A stretch of DNA of 64,000 bases from Epiperipatus broadwayi (lineage: Eukaryota > Onychophora > Udeonychophora > Euonychophora > Peripatidae). A model generated the notes under the pieces. It was not told the origin of the DNA. It was given only the letters and a program-made list of their open reading frames with translations, and made no database searches. This document shows, one piece after another, positions 39,065-55,711 of the stretch. Location: contig JAQFVV010000031.1 in assembly GCA_028023455.1 (NCBI GenBank), positions 8,484,093 to 8,548,092 on the forward strand, read 5' to 3'. Each line of letters opens with the position of its first letter. The stretch's first letter is position 1. A program made the translations under genes and the position numbers.

Positions 39065-39825
39065 TAGACTTAAATATTAACCTATTATTATTTTTAAATT
39101 AATTATTATCTATTACAATTTAATTACTTTTAAAATAATTTTGAAACAATAACTAATAAAATGTATAATACTTATTTTTTATTTTTTATTTTTTATGATG
39201 TGTGGCAATTTCATTCACTTTTCTATAATATACTATTTAAATACTTTAAATATTAGTATAATTTTAAACAGGTGCTTGTACATAAAATATTCCAGACAGT
39301 CACGTACACATTTCCGGTGTTTAGTCTATTTTTGTCTGGCTTAATAAATTTGCTATTTTATATAATATAAAATGATTATATAAATTTTTTGAAAATAATT
39401 TAGAAAATATAGAAAATTAAATATAATTCTCACCATCATAATATTTATTATTAAATATATCATATTAATTTTTACTACCTAATACAGTTTATAATTATTA
39501 AATATTATATAATCTTAATTTATTTTAGGTTATTAAATTGACCCATTAAATACATTTTTATTGTTTATAGCTGTGTTATTTTAATATGGCCAGCTCTTAC
39601 AACCATATAAACAATTCTTTACTCTTTATTTAACTATTTGTTTATTTTTGTTAATGACAAGTACGTACTAGGTATTTGTTTAGCTTTAAATTGCATTTTA
39701 CAGACTTTGTAAATCTAATATATTCAATACATCAATAAAATATATTCCCAAATTTAAAATTTTTTTTAGTAATTGACTATTTATAACTATCATTGACCTA
39801 GAGAAAATGGCACAATATATATATA

Positions 39826-40420
39826 TATATGTTGATACAAAGATTTTCACAGGTTGCATATATAAAAGACATATTTTGCAGGTTCATCCATGTTAAAAAA
39901 TTTAAATATTGATATAGTGATGTTTCAACTTGATCACACAAGTCATTCACTGGATGATAAAAGGTAGAAAGACAGTTAAAGAGGCGCTACAATCACTGAT
40001 TTGACAAAAATTTTAAAGTTCCACCAATAACAAAAATGTTAAATTAAGAATGTTTTTTTAAAAAAATCATTCTAAATAGAAGAAAATTTGCATGTATCAT
40101 CTTGCTTATTGATACAATCTGGCCTTTTAAGAATCTCAATGGATTCTCTAATTTTGCAATGGTAAAGATTATCACATCTGGATATGATCCTGGTACTACA
40201 AAAATCAATTTGATGACCTGAATCTATAGTATGGAGTTAGAGTGCTGATGATGAGTGTTGTTTAACTGCATTATCTTGTTCAGCTGTTCTAACACTGATG
40301 TGATGATTACTCATACCTATGTAAGAAGCTTTACAATATTTACATGAGATTTTTTAAACACCACAAGAATCAAGATGGATGAACCTGCAAAATATATCTT
40401 ATATATATATATATATTATA
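39826..40420. repeat. Inverted flanks around PLE-gamma fragment
   Basis: On plus, 39865-39891 reads gacatattttgcaggttcatccatgtt. On minus, 40405-40376 reads agatatattttgcaggttcatccatctt. Both sides begin at TA runs (39818-39830 and 40400-40416), again the outward arrangement seen for PLE ends. Confidence 0.5.
40089..40385 (-). pseudogene. PLE-gamma GIY-YIG endonuclease remnant
   Basis: One minus-strand frame with only two stops carries a full PLE-type GIY-YIG domain. In order: GV-KISCKYCKASYIGMSN, ISVRTAEQDNAVKQHSSSAL, LHTIDSGHQIDF and KIRESIEILKRPDCINK. The CxxC pair before YIG, the SAL..H...GH.IDF block and REsIEI are typical of PLE endonucleases and differ clearly from PLE-alpha and PLE-beta, so this is a third PLE lineage. 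No reverse transcriptase is attached. Confidence 0.75.
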
Positions 40421-41111
40421 ACCTTCCAGATTGGCACCAGGAAGAAATGTGGGAAGTTCACATTTGTGCTAACAATGGCTAAAGTTAATCATCTGAGAAA
40501 AATGAATTGAGATGTAATTTGCTAGTTAAAATTAGGATTTAAAAAATTAAAACTTTAATTAGGTGTACTGATTGGTAGAGTTTTGGATTATGCGTTTGGT
40601 AGTAGAAGAGGAGGATGACCAATATTAGGGATGTTTATATGTAGAAGAAAAATTTACATGTCATAATGAGCAGAAATATAGATATATTATTAATTAGAAT
40701 TTTCTTTCCTATATTTTATTTATTATTTACTAATTATATATTGTTCATAATCTTATGTTTAAAAATGATAAAGATTATTTGTATATTAGTGAATAACATT
40801 TATAAAATAATATTTGATGTTTAATTTTTTATTATTATTATTATGTTTATTCTATTTCAAATATTGTACTGTTAAAATTTTATAAGTAAAATTCTGGCAC
40901 ACTTCCAAAGTTGATTGTAATAATAAAAAAAACACAGAGGGCGTGAGTGAAGAAAGACATAGAGTTTAAAAACATGAAGGAAAGTAAAAAAAAAAAAGTT
41001 CCAGGGAAGAAGATGTAAAAAAAAAAAAAAACTTAAAAGAATCATTAACTCTCTACGAGTATTAGAACAAATATAAAAAAAAAAAACATCACAAGGATTC
41101 TAATAATATAC

Positions 41112-41226
41112 CTGTGGACAGTTTTTGTTATTATACTACTGGAATGCCTCCCAGAGGGATACCAGCCTCCAAATCTCTGTCAAACGATGGTCCAAATTCA
41201 CTACCTTTAAAATGCCTGGATGATAT
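41112..41226. other. Low-AT island with exon-like borders on both strands
   Basis: The sequence contrasts sharply with the AT-rich surroundings. Plus strand: acceptor ctgtggacag, then an open frame including YYTTGMPPRGIPASKSLSND and GPNSLPLKCLDD, then GATAT|GTAAGC. Minus strand: acceptor catatcatccag, an open frame HFKGSEFGPSFDRDLEAGIP and LGGIPVV ending in TAA, then CACAG|GTATAT. I do not recognise either protein. It may be a real exon, a fragment of an old repeat, or a conserved non-coding element. Confidence 0.3.
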
Positions 41227-45579
<4,353 letters not shown>

Positions 45580-45985
45580 TCACATGATCACCATTTCTTA
45601 TGCTTACTCATAACTGTTATTAAAATAGGCAAAACTCTCTATATGTATTGCCACTCAGTGCAAGCTAGACTAACAAATAGATGCCATAAGGCTTGTACAA
45701 AAAATCCCATTAGTGCCCAATAATCCAATATTCCCAGACCAGTTTCTGTCTTGTAGCCTTTGTCAGTGAGGAGCCTTGGATCTGAGAGCACTGCACCTAG
45801 ATCTTAGTATTCTCAGATTCAAGGCTCCTCACTGACAAAGGCAACAAACCAGAAACTAGTCTGGGGATATTAGATGAGTATGCACTATATGGGGATTTTA
45901 TGCACAAGTCTTCTGGAATCCATTGATTACTCTGGCTTGCACTGAATGGGAATACATATAGAAAGTTTTCTCTTTTTCATATAAA
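45580..45985. repeat. Fold-back MITE family, most complete copy
   Basis: Imperfect palindrome: the left arm at about 45627-45780 mirrors the right arm at about 45811-45980. Examples are gcctttgtcagtgaggagcc / ggctcctcactgacaaaggc and cactcagtgcaagc / gcttgcactgaatggg. The loop is about 30 bp (tctgagagcactgcacctagatc). The left side keeps an extra outer segment (cacatgatcaccatttcttatg) that copies 1 and 3 also have. No coding sequence, so movement would depend on an outside transposase. Confidence 0.75.
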
Positions 45986-47600
45986 TTATTTACTTTTAAA
46001 AAGTATTTTATTATACTGAATACAGTATAAGTAGATGTATGTATTTATAATTTTATTTCATTGCTTGGTTTTTGCCTAATTTTAACTAAGCTATATTTAG
46101 CATTAATTAAGATTTATCCTTTTTTACATCCATTAGGTATAGTGTTTTTGCTTAGAGATTTTAGGTTTAATTCGTAGCTTTTTTAGGAATACTTACTTTG
46201 CTAGTATTGTTAGAGATAAGAGTTTAGACTCTCTCATCAGTTTATTGAGATATTTTGTATGAATTTTATTGATCTTATTGTACGTAAAGCACATGATAAT
46301 TTATTAAAGTAACCCTATTTAGTAATTTGGTTTCTGATATACATTCTCATCATTTCTTGACTTTTGACAAAGTCCTAGAGCATTTTGTTATTCCCCCAAA
46401 GATAGACACATTAATTTATGAGCTATGCCATCATACATTTAGTTTGTCTTTTCTCAGTTATATCAATATAAATCTAGCTTATTGTTGGTATTGCATTTTC
46501 TAAAGCATGTGTAATATTTTACCATGTTTGTTAAGAGTTTGTTTCACAACTCTATATATAACATTTGTAAATATAAACTTTATTAAAATTAGGTCATGTG
46601 ACATCTGACTTTATTTTTCATTTTATTTTTTGCTATTGAGGTTTTGGCGATTTTATATTGCTAAACCTATTAATATATGGTGTATCTGAACTTAGTTCAC
46701 TCCCATATGGCTATTTGATTTAGATAGCTGGAGTTTTAGGCATATGGAGTTCGGAAAGTTTCAGATTTTCTTCTCAATAGTTATACATTAGATAAAGTGT
46801 GGGGCTTGTCCTAGTATTTTTATTTAGATGTGAATTATATATTTATGATGTGTACGTCCTATACTTAATCTTTGCTGAGTAAGAAATACATATGATAAAT
46901 AATTAATCTCTTAGACATAAATAGACAATATACATTTCTCTTATCACCCCTTCATCACTTGATTACTAAGCTTGTATTTTTAAGTAATGTTAAATATTCA
47001 TAAAAAAGGACACTATTCATGAAGAAATACACTATTATTATGTGAATGTTTTAATATGTGAACACTTTAGAGAATTTAAAATAATAGAAAGTTTATTTTG
47101 ACGTTCTGTAAAATTTTTATCTAGTCAAATTTATTTATTTTTCATAAATCTATTTGTAATTTTATTCTTCGGATATAGTTTGAAAAAAAATAATATTGTA
47201 AAATCCCTTGGTTTGGGGGACTTAAAGCATATCTTATATTTGTGTCTTATTATTTATTTTTTCTGTGAATAAATATTTGTTTTTATTATTACACTCATTT
47301 TTTCACATTACCCACTCATTAACAAGAAATCTAAATAATGATAAAAGTATTATAAATTATCTTAACAGTTTTTTGTAAAAGTACAAGAACATTGAAATTA
47401 ATATGAGTCACTTTATTGAATTATATTTAAATATTAGAATTACATCTAAGAAAGATGTTTTTTTCTTAATGATTATTCGAGATCACTTCAGTCAAATTGG
47501 TTTTTTTATTAAAAGATCGCTGTGTTTATTTATTTTTAAATTATTTTTCATAAATATTAATCTATATTTTAATAACGCAATATATGTGTAAGAAAACAAA
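45986..47600. other. Intronic AT-rich stretch, nothing recognised
   Basis: Short frame at 47403-47591 is AT-driven; no motif seen. Confidence 0.45.
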
Positions 47601-47604
47601 CAGG

Positions 47605-47885
47605 TATTACTGACCTCATTGAAAAATTAAAAGACTGAAGTAAAGTTGGGCTGGACATATTGCTAGAAGGGATGATAATAGATGGACAATTAAGATCTTA
47701 ACCTGGATTTCAAAAGATTGTAAAAGACCCAGAAAGAGACTGTGTGTAAGATGGATGGATCAAATAAGAAAGTGTGTAGGGGTTATGTGGAGAAGAGAAG
47801 CTAAAGATAAGAGAAGAGGGATTGAACTATGAGAGACCTTCATCCTGCAGTGGATTGATAATGGTTGATAATGATGATGATGATT
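47605..47885 (+). mobile_element. RTE-type LINE, 5'-truncated 3' end
   Basis: Encodes the very C-terminus of an RTE-type ORF: WAGHIARRDDNRWTIKIL, RWMDQIRKCVG, REAKDKRRGIEL, then (after a TGA for the usual Trp) ETFILQWIDNG and a stop at 47860-47862. The element ends ggttgataatgatgatgatgat, the kind of short tandem tail typical of RTE 3' ends. Truncated and inactive. Confidence 0.8.
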
Positions 47886-48058
47886 TGTTATTCCATAATA
47901 AATTTACATTATGAAAGAGCTTAGTTCAAATTTAAAAGATATTTAAGTATATTTAGTCTATGATATTTACAATGGTTATAAAATCCCTTATCCATCCTTA
48001 ATATCTGAATATCATTCTAGTTATGTTATTCTAAATTAACATCATGTTGTATTTTATT

Positions 48059-48202
<144 letters not shown>

Positions 48203-48984
48203 TAATAAGACATTAAGATAGAGATAACTATATATCTTATTTAATTACTAGGATTTCACTCTATGTTGTACAAATTTTAAGATTTAGTGATAATTAATTT
48301 TAGGATTAAAATCAATCATATTACCCTGAAATACCCTAATTTATTTTATAAATCATTCTATTTAAAGATTATTTTGCTAAAAAAAGCTATTTTTCAAAAA
48401 TGATAATCTTTGATGGCAAAGATTTAAGAGAATACTTCCAAATCTTATAAGGTTAAATATGTTTCATTTAATTTATAGCAATGAAATAATTAAGAAATGG
48501 ATAATAAAGATAGTAATAGCAGTGGATGTTTGGGAAAAAAATCTTAAATGTTAACTCAGTGGTATAAAAATGTAATTTTAAGTGTCTTTTAATTTGTACT
48601 AGTGCAAGCCAACAGTTCCCATCCTTAAATTGTTTAAATATTGATTTGTATTTTAATAACATTTTATAGTAATTGCTTTTTATTGTAGCATATGGGATTT
48701 ATATTTCTAAACCTACTGAACTTAGCTAACATCATTATTTTTGACTTATATTATAGCATTATCAGTTTAACATTGGTGATGACAATTTTCTCATTGTTTT
48801 TCCAGGTTACAATTTTGGTGATTTTCTCATTGCTCTTTTAAGTTAGAATGTGATTTGCCCAATATGTTGACTTTCAATCAGCTGAAAGTAGCAATTGATT
48901 GCTTTGCATAGGCATTAGAGCTATTTTATCAATTTATTTTCTCATTAGTGTCTAATTCTTTCAGTTCACAATATATATTAAAAA

Positions 48985-51131
48985 CAACAACAAAGATAGA
49001 AGGTTTTCAAAAGCAGCAATTCACTAACAAAATTGACACAAGATAAAAGAATCTATGAAAAAAGAAAGAATATATATAAAAGTTGTCCATTAAGAAGGAG
49101 TGAGTATCTAGAGTTTTGTAAAATTTTATATAAAAGAATTAATAACATATAAGAATATATAACTGTTAATTAACAAAGAAAGCTATAAAATAAAATAACA
49201 TCTCAAAAATGTAAAAAAAAATCCTGATATTGATAGGAAAATTATTTTTACAAGAAGAAGAAAATATAGAAATATAGTCCATCATAAAATGGGAGGAAGA
49301 GTTCTATCTAGAATTACATAGTAATAATTACCAAGTAAAAATATTCCCTAAAACTCCACTGAATTGCACAGGATTTTAAATGAAGAAGTGAGACATGCAA
49401 TCAAAGCTGTGAAATAAACAAAATCTCCAAGTAATGATGAAATAATAATCAATATCATAAAAAAGCAGGGAAAGAAATAGAATAACTTGGTAAATTATTA
49501 CTCCTAATATTTAAATGATTGGAAAAATATAATACTATATTGTCATTTAAAAAAGGTTATATAGCTGTATCAGATAATTGGAAGAATATATGACTAATAC
49601 TGATATTTAAAAACATGAGAAAAATATTAAAAATTACAAATATATCCACATTTATCAATTCAATACAAAAATTTGATCAAGATAATTACAATTCTCCTAC
49701 AACAAATGTTGGATATTAACCAACAAAAAAAAAAATACAACATAGTTTTAAAAATGTTTTTAATACAATGGATCACATACAAGTATTGAGAGAAGTTATA
49801 AAAAGTACCAACATTTATGAGTTATCATTATACTTTGGATTTATAAATAATAAAACTGCATTTAATTTTATAAGCATTTCTACAATATTTAAAATGTTGG
49901 ATCATCAAGATATAGACCCTGCATGTTGCCATATTTAAAAAAAATTTTATTGCAATAGCAATTATTTTACACAATGATATTACAAAGATTAAGATTAAGA
50001 AGGTGAATAACAGAATAATTCTATATCTGTAAAACATTTTACAGAGTTTTACAAGAAATATTTTCTAAACTTTTGATTGATCAATTACAAAATCAGCAAG
50101 AAATATATATTCATCTTTTAATATTATATTTATTTTAGTTTTATTTGTAAAAGACAACTTAATAATTTATCAGAATATAAAAGTGAAAGAAAGTTTTTTT
50201 CAAAAATAAATTTCTATTTATAATTATAAAAATATTCTATATAGTAGAGAACCTAAAAAGAACATCAGTAACCTATTAAAAATGTTGCATACATAAATGA
50301 TTTCTTTCATGATTTACATTCATGTAAAAGTAAAGAATTTTTACTAAAATCTTAATTATTCTTCTAAAATAATTATATTTTCAATATATTTTATCAAAAT
50401 AATTTATAATATGTAAAACAATATTACAAAAAATACTCTAAAACATTCATTTTTGTTTTGAAAATCAAAACAAAGATCTTGGAGCTGTCAAAATTATTAA
50501 AAAGCACCCCCTTTTGCTCAAAATGAAAAACCAATCAGCACTTTGGAAAGTCTGCCTTCTCCCATTTTTCTAGCTTTAAATTTATATGTTCTTGATGTTT
50601 TACTTGTAAAATTATTCTAGAGAGGGCAGTATCTTATGGTACTTTTAAAGCTTTAAAGTGAGTGTAAATTCACTATGATAATGTAAAAATTACCAGTTTT
50701 TTTAGTTGATTTGATTCAAATCAGAGCATATGACAGGATGGTTAAACATAAACAGAGATTATCTAAGTCATATAAATTTTACAGATGATGTAATTGGGTT
50801 TTTTTTTCAAATAATAAGAGCTTCAGGAAATATTGCAAAAGTTATCAAACAAAAGTGAGAAAGTATAAATAAAAATAAATACTAAAATAACTAAAATAAT
50901 GTTTGATTAATTTTCTCTAAAAATAAAAATGATTAATTAGAAGAAATTAACAACTACAAATAGCTTAGTCAGATTATTAATAGTGATAAAAATATTATAG
51001 ATAAAATTCATAATAGAATTAATCTTGGATAGAATGGTTTTGTTAGAAATAATTTAAGGTTAAAAGGAAATATGTCTATGTGTTAGAAAAGAAACACTTT
51101 TTAATTAATATATTTTACTGGTTTATACTTG
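48985..51131 (+). mobile_element. RTE-type LINE, degenerate copy, 5' piece
   Basis: Nucleotide match to 62120-63580 throughout. Examples: aaagcagcaattcactaac, tttaaatgaagaagtgag-catgcaat, aatggatcacatacaagtattgagagaagt and the FADD region as ttttacagatgatgtaattg (about 50779). Protein traces are LNEEVRHAIKAV, then HINFTDDVIGF. Heavily decayed. A stretch of about 650 bp (about 50075-50720) has no counterpart in the 61-63.6 kb copy and is probably a separate insertion with unclear ends. The element continues at 52446 after a transposon. Confidence 0.75.
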
Positions 51132-51151
51132 AGTATTAAAGCTGCAACATG

Positions 51152-51380
51152 AATCATGTATTAAACCTACTGCACCTGTTCACATTCATATCAGTCTGCA
51201 GATACCTTTGTAATCTTGTGATCTGACCAAAATAATGTGTACATGAATATTGTACATGACTTTCTTTGGCAAAAAAAAAATGTGTACATGGATCTTATAC
51301 ATGGTTTTTGGAAAGAATTACAAAGATATTGGAAGGTTGATACAAATGTCAACAGGCACAGTAGGTCTAATACATGCTCT
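51152..51380. repeat. Fold-back inside the AAAGCTGCAACAT element
   Basis: The left arm (catgtattaaacctactg, cctgtt, acatt, tatca, ctttgtaat) is mirrored by the right arm (attacaaag, tgatac, aatgt, aacaggcacagtaggtct, aatacatg). Arms are about 60 bp, and the central part repeats tgtacatg. Confidence 0.7.
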
Positions 51381-51449
51381 GTGTGACAGGACTAAAAATA
51401 AGTAAAAGTAAAAAAAATAGTAAAACTTACAACATTAACAAAAAACTTT

Positions 51450-51775
51450 TAAAAACTAACAACTTTAAAAAAAGTAACAACTTTTAAGAATGACATTTAA
51501 AATGAAATAATAAAATATGATATTACAATAATAATGTCATTAATCAAAAAATAGTTTGTTTAAATATACACCAAACAGTAAAAGAATTTGATTTTTAAGT
51601 AGTTTAGAACAACTTTTAAAAACTAACAACTTTAGAAAACTAACAACTTTTAAAAATGATATTTAAAATAGAAAAATAAATGTGATATTACAATAATGAT
51701 GCCATTAATCAAAAAAATAGTTACTTTAAATATTCACCAAACAAACAGTAAATGATTTTGATTTTTAATTAATTT
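51450..51775 (+). repeat. Tandem pair, ~165-bp unit
   Basis: Both units run aacttttaaaaactaacaac, ttaagaatgacatttaaaat, gatattacaataat-atg-cattaatcaaaaaa, caccaaac-agtaaa, gattttgatttttaa. Confidence 0.75.
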
Positions 51776-52445
51776 GGATAAAAATACATTAACTATATTT
51801 CTATGACACTTACCATGTAAAATATAACAGGAATTTACACCTTAAAAACAAACTTTTTATATTTACTATTACCACAAAAAATGGAGATCTGCAGTAAAAA
51901 ATTTCACTCCAAAAATGAAATCATGTGATTGCAATGTATGCTGGAATTTTCATAAAACTGCTAATAAATGTCATTTTTATAAAGAAATTAAACCAAAAAC
52001 TTCAAAATAATACATATTAATTATTACACTTTTATTAATTTGTCTTTTTTCCTACATAAGCCAACAAACATCCACTTCCCATTGCAAATGCTGATTGTAG
52101 TGTTGCAACCTCAGACATTATAAGGTCATTGCTTCTCATACAAGCTCATGTTATGTCCATTCAAACAAACTTTCACTGATTGCACTGAATCCATTTCAGT
52201 ACTTGGTAAATTTCAAATATTCATCATTTTTGAATACACAATGGAAAAAAATACAAAAATAACTAAAAATGTTGAAGTATTACAAAAAAAAAAAAGATTG
52301 CATTGAAAAAAAAATCTTGTTGATAAAAAAAAACATGCTTTTACATATACTCTCAGGGATCATTCCCTTTCAATTTGATGACATTGCACATATTTTGTGG
52401 GTGTGAAAAGGCCTCCTATCTCTTTTATGTTGCAGCTTTAGTATT

Positions 52446-52885
52446 CAAATACCACCAATTCTTATTATCAATTTGAGACTTGGACACTTAATAGAAGAGC
52501 AATCCAAAGACTTTAAATCAATCAACGAAGTATGACCAAATATATATTAGAGATAACAAAAAGGGATCAAAAACAAAATACACTGGTGAAAATACAAACA
52601 TGTTATGGACAAAAATAAGTGACTGAAGTGTAGCTGACCTGTAAATATTTCTTGAACAGATATTATATCACAGTTGAAATCTTAAACTGCATTTCAGGAG
52701 ATTATAAAAGATCTATAAAGAGAACATATGTAAGATGGGTGGATGAAATAACAAAGTGTGCTAGGGTAATGTAAAAAAGAAGGCTGAAAGTCAGAAAAAA
52801 TGGATTAAACTTGAAGAGACATTCACCCTGCAGTAGATCGCTAATAGTTGCAAATGATGATGATCATTTATTGTTGCCAATAATA
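52446..52885 (+). mobile_element. RTE-type LINE, degenerate copy, 3' piece
   Basis: Continuation of the copy at 48985-51131. gtaagatgggtggatgaaataacaaagtgtgctaggg and cattcaccctgcagtagatcg match the RTE end at 47740-47860, and the tail gatgatgatcat corresponds to its GAT repeat tail. Confidence 0.7.
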
Positions 52886-53168
52886 CTGTTACGCAAAGTA
52901 TTATATAGTAATTGTTCTTCTCTTGCATGAAAGAGCAATAAGGGATATGTAGATAATTTTGACTTCTATCTGTTTGAATATTTCTTTATATACAGCAATC
53001 CTTAATTTATATATACATGTGTGTGTAAATGCACTTATAATATATATATATATATATAGCTAATTTATAAAAAATAAATTTATATTGTCTTCAATTATAT
53101 ATATATATTTACATTTTCTTTTTTTTTTTACTTTTTTAGAAAGAAATTAGTAAAAGAATTTAATTTAC

Positions 53169-53391
53169 CTTTTGCAAATCAGGATCGACAAAATGATCTT
53201 GAACGAATAGCGCATCTAAAGCATCTCCAAAATATTCGTATATGTGATGAACGCAGAAATTCCAATTATCAAACATTTCACTATCTCCTTTAACTTGCTT
53301 AGCAAAGCGGTGATGGACGTGAGCGTATTCGATAGTCAGATGCAATGAATAAGGACCGATGACTCGCCATAATAAGTAATTGTGCAACGTT
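53169..53391 (-). CDS. M13 metallopeptidase (neprilysin/ECE-like), internal exon
   Basis: Internal coding exon of a zinc metallopeptidase of the neprilysin/endothelin-converting enzyme family (M13), usually membrane ectoenzymes that trim small peptides. On the minus strand it begins after a good acceptor (pyrimidine-rich tract then tttttgcag) and ends at AAAAG|GTAAAT. It is 223 nt: one base of a split codon plus 74 codons with no stop. Visible family marks are NYLLWR, a run of helices, WNFCV with the conserved cysteine, and ALFVQDHF, all in the order typical of the M13 N-terminal helical domain. The zinc motifs HExxH and ExxxD lie further downstream in the family and are not in this exon. It ends in phase 0, matching the next exon at 16744-16842. 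No upstream exon is recognised between 53392 and 64000. The family call is firm; the exact orthologue is not. Confidence 0.9.
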
Positions 53392-55090
53392 CTGCAAAAA
53401 TAAAATTACAGCTTATTCAGGATATTCACTTTGTAAAGCTTTTTATCAACTTTTTCTTTTCATAGATTTCGAACAATCTAAAAGAATTTAAGTACTAACG
53501 TTTGAACTTCTTTTTATTGAAAACCTTGTTGTGACTTATTGATCAATGTCAGAGAAATGAAATCAATGAATATAGATTTTAAAAAGTTTGGCAGACATAG
53601 CTTTAATCATAATTCCATTGTTTTTTATTTTTTTAAAAAAAAAATATGCTTCACTAATTTTCAACATCTGCAGGCATTTTTAACTCTAAAAAAATCAACA
53701 AACAACTTAAATAAGCGCACGTCTGTGCTTGTATATATGTAACATTAATTGATTTTTTTTAATAAGAAGTATTATTCTTTAAGGATTTTTTTTTAATTCT
53801 TAAAAAATTAAAGAGGGACAGGAATTACATGTATAAAGAGACTGCAAGAGAGGATTGTAACACACAAATGCATCTAAATATCAATATAATATGGCTCAAT
53901 GTACATGTAAATAAACGGTTAAACTATTCCCCCCTCATGTTATAAATAAATAATATTCAATAGATAAAACTCAATCATATAATGGATTCATTCTATTCGA
54001 TTTTTGAGTCTTTATCAAATGAGTGTCATTTAGAATAGCATGAGCAAGATTATTTTCATTTACATGGATATAATCTTCTTACTTATATTCTTTTGCAGAA
54101 TGTCAGGGAAGATTACATTCTTTCAGATTCTCACACCTATAAAAATAGTGTTCTATGTTTAAATCCATTTAACAACTTGGGTTTGAAATAAAAGAATATG
54201 ACCTTTTATTTCAATAAAAAAAGCCAACAAAGAGCTATTATAGGTTAATGATCAAACTTGTTTAGTCTCAGGGATATTGCCAATTAATAGTAATTGAGTG
54301 TCCTGACAACAACAAAAGGCAAAAAGTTATTTCTTTTTACATAGATATAATCCATGAAAATATTTTATTCAACATATATTCATAAGATTTAGTGAAAATT
54401 ACTTTTCAAAACAGCATAATACCATAATAATAAATCACAAATCAGACTAACTAGAATCATTTTAATAAATTTTCAAACAATGCTCCTATCTTATATCAAT
54501 GATTTATTGCTTAGATAAAATAGCTCCACATTGATCAAATTTTAATAATTGATTAATTAATTATACCACAATGTGAAACTTAGATAAAAGTTGACCATAT
54601 TTTTTAAATATTATAAATTATTATTGATGTGAGAAAGGGCAATCTTTGCACATTTGTTTTTACTAAACTGGCTTGGAAATTGTTTCATTCAGGATTCACT
54701 TCTCCATAAATATTATTATACCTTTTCAATGCTGCATATTTAACAGTTTGCTGGTTTACAGAATATTAAATATATATAAACTCAGAAAAAAATATTTATT
54801 GATCTTACCATATCTGAACATTTTTAAAAATAATTTCATTTTATTTCTAGCATATGTATGGATTAAAGTCATCACTTCATTTGCTTTCTTATTAAATGAA
54901 TTAAATTACAAAATTTAATCATTTATTAACATAGAACATACAGTGGAGCTGTGAAATATGCTATAGTTTACTCAGAGTCTACTTTGCATGCAAATGTATG
55001 TAGTATGTAATAACTCACATTTTAGTGATTATAAAAAAAAAAATATACATTATTTATTGAACTACAATTATACAATGCAATTTTATGTGC

Positions 55091-55092
<2 letters not shown>
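53392..55092. other. Upstream intron of the M13 gene, nothing recognised
   Basis: AT-rich. I looked for upstream M13 exons on the minus strand and found none I could support. The frames at 53539-53742 and 54673-54918 look accidental. Confidence 0.5.

Positions 55093-55161
<69 letters not shown>
55093..55161. repeat. (TA)n microsatellite
   Basis: About 34 TA units. Confidence 0.95.
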
Positions 55162-55163
<2 letters not shown>

Positions 55164-55184
55164 AAAATATTATATAATAATAAT

Positions 55185-55692
55185 AAAATTATTAATAATA
55201 AATTTAGGTGATGCATTTTATTTATTTTACTCAGTGTGTGTTTACTCATGCATTTACTGAAGTGAAAAAACTAACTACTATATTTTATTTTTAAAATAAA
55301 ATAAATAGCAAAATCTCTAGTTTTTCATGGTTATTGCATACATTTAGGACGATATTCTTTTTTTTTCAATAGCTATTTTCTCTTATAGAAATATAATAGA
55401 CTAGTCTTTTTATTAAAAAATTATGAACTCTCTAATTATTTTAATATTGTTAAATCAGTATTAACTTTAATTATATTCTAAAATTTCATAAAGCTTTTAA
55501 AACTATTTTATTACAGGAATTATTGCACATCAACTTTGGACAGAATAATTAAGGAAGAATCAAATGTATGTGCTTTCAACAATAAACTGAAAAAAAATAT
55601 TAATGAACACGAATATTAACAATGCTCAGAGACAGTAAAACTGCTGCTGGCATAATTAAAAACTTAGTTACAAATTTTACTTTTTTGTTAAA
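55185..55692 (+). repeat. Interspersed repeat X, copy 2, left part
   Basis: Co-linear with 25985-26450 (see copy 1). Its right part resumes at 57787 after the PLE-beta pair. Confidence 0.65.
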
Positions 55693-55711
55693 TATAATTG
55701 TATAATGTTTT
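55693..55711. repeat. Target-site duplication of PLE-beta pair, left
   Basis: TATAATTGTATAATGTTTT, identical to 57768-57786. The two copies bracket the whole inverted PLE pair, so the pair entered, or was formed, as one insertion. Confidence 0.7.

Larger units (their letters stand above)
51138..52439. mobile_element. Non-autonomous DNA transposon, 1302 bp, inserted in RTE
   Basis: Terminal inverted repeats AAAGCTGCAACAT at both ends (51138-51150 and 52427-52439, reverse), flanked by the direct 6-bp duplication AGTATT (51132-51137 and 52440-52445). The RTE sequence resumes on the other side. No transposase frame is visible. Inside are a fold-back of about 230 bp (51152-51380) and a tandem pair of about 165 bp (51450-51775). 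The 6-bp target duplication does not by itself identify a superfamily. Confidence 0.7.

Noticed and set aside
54673-54918. Possible upstream M13 exon near 54670-54760
   Set aside because: A minus-strand AAAAG|GTATAA border exists, but the translated residues do not fit the family and no good acceptor pairs with it.
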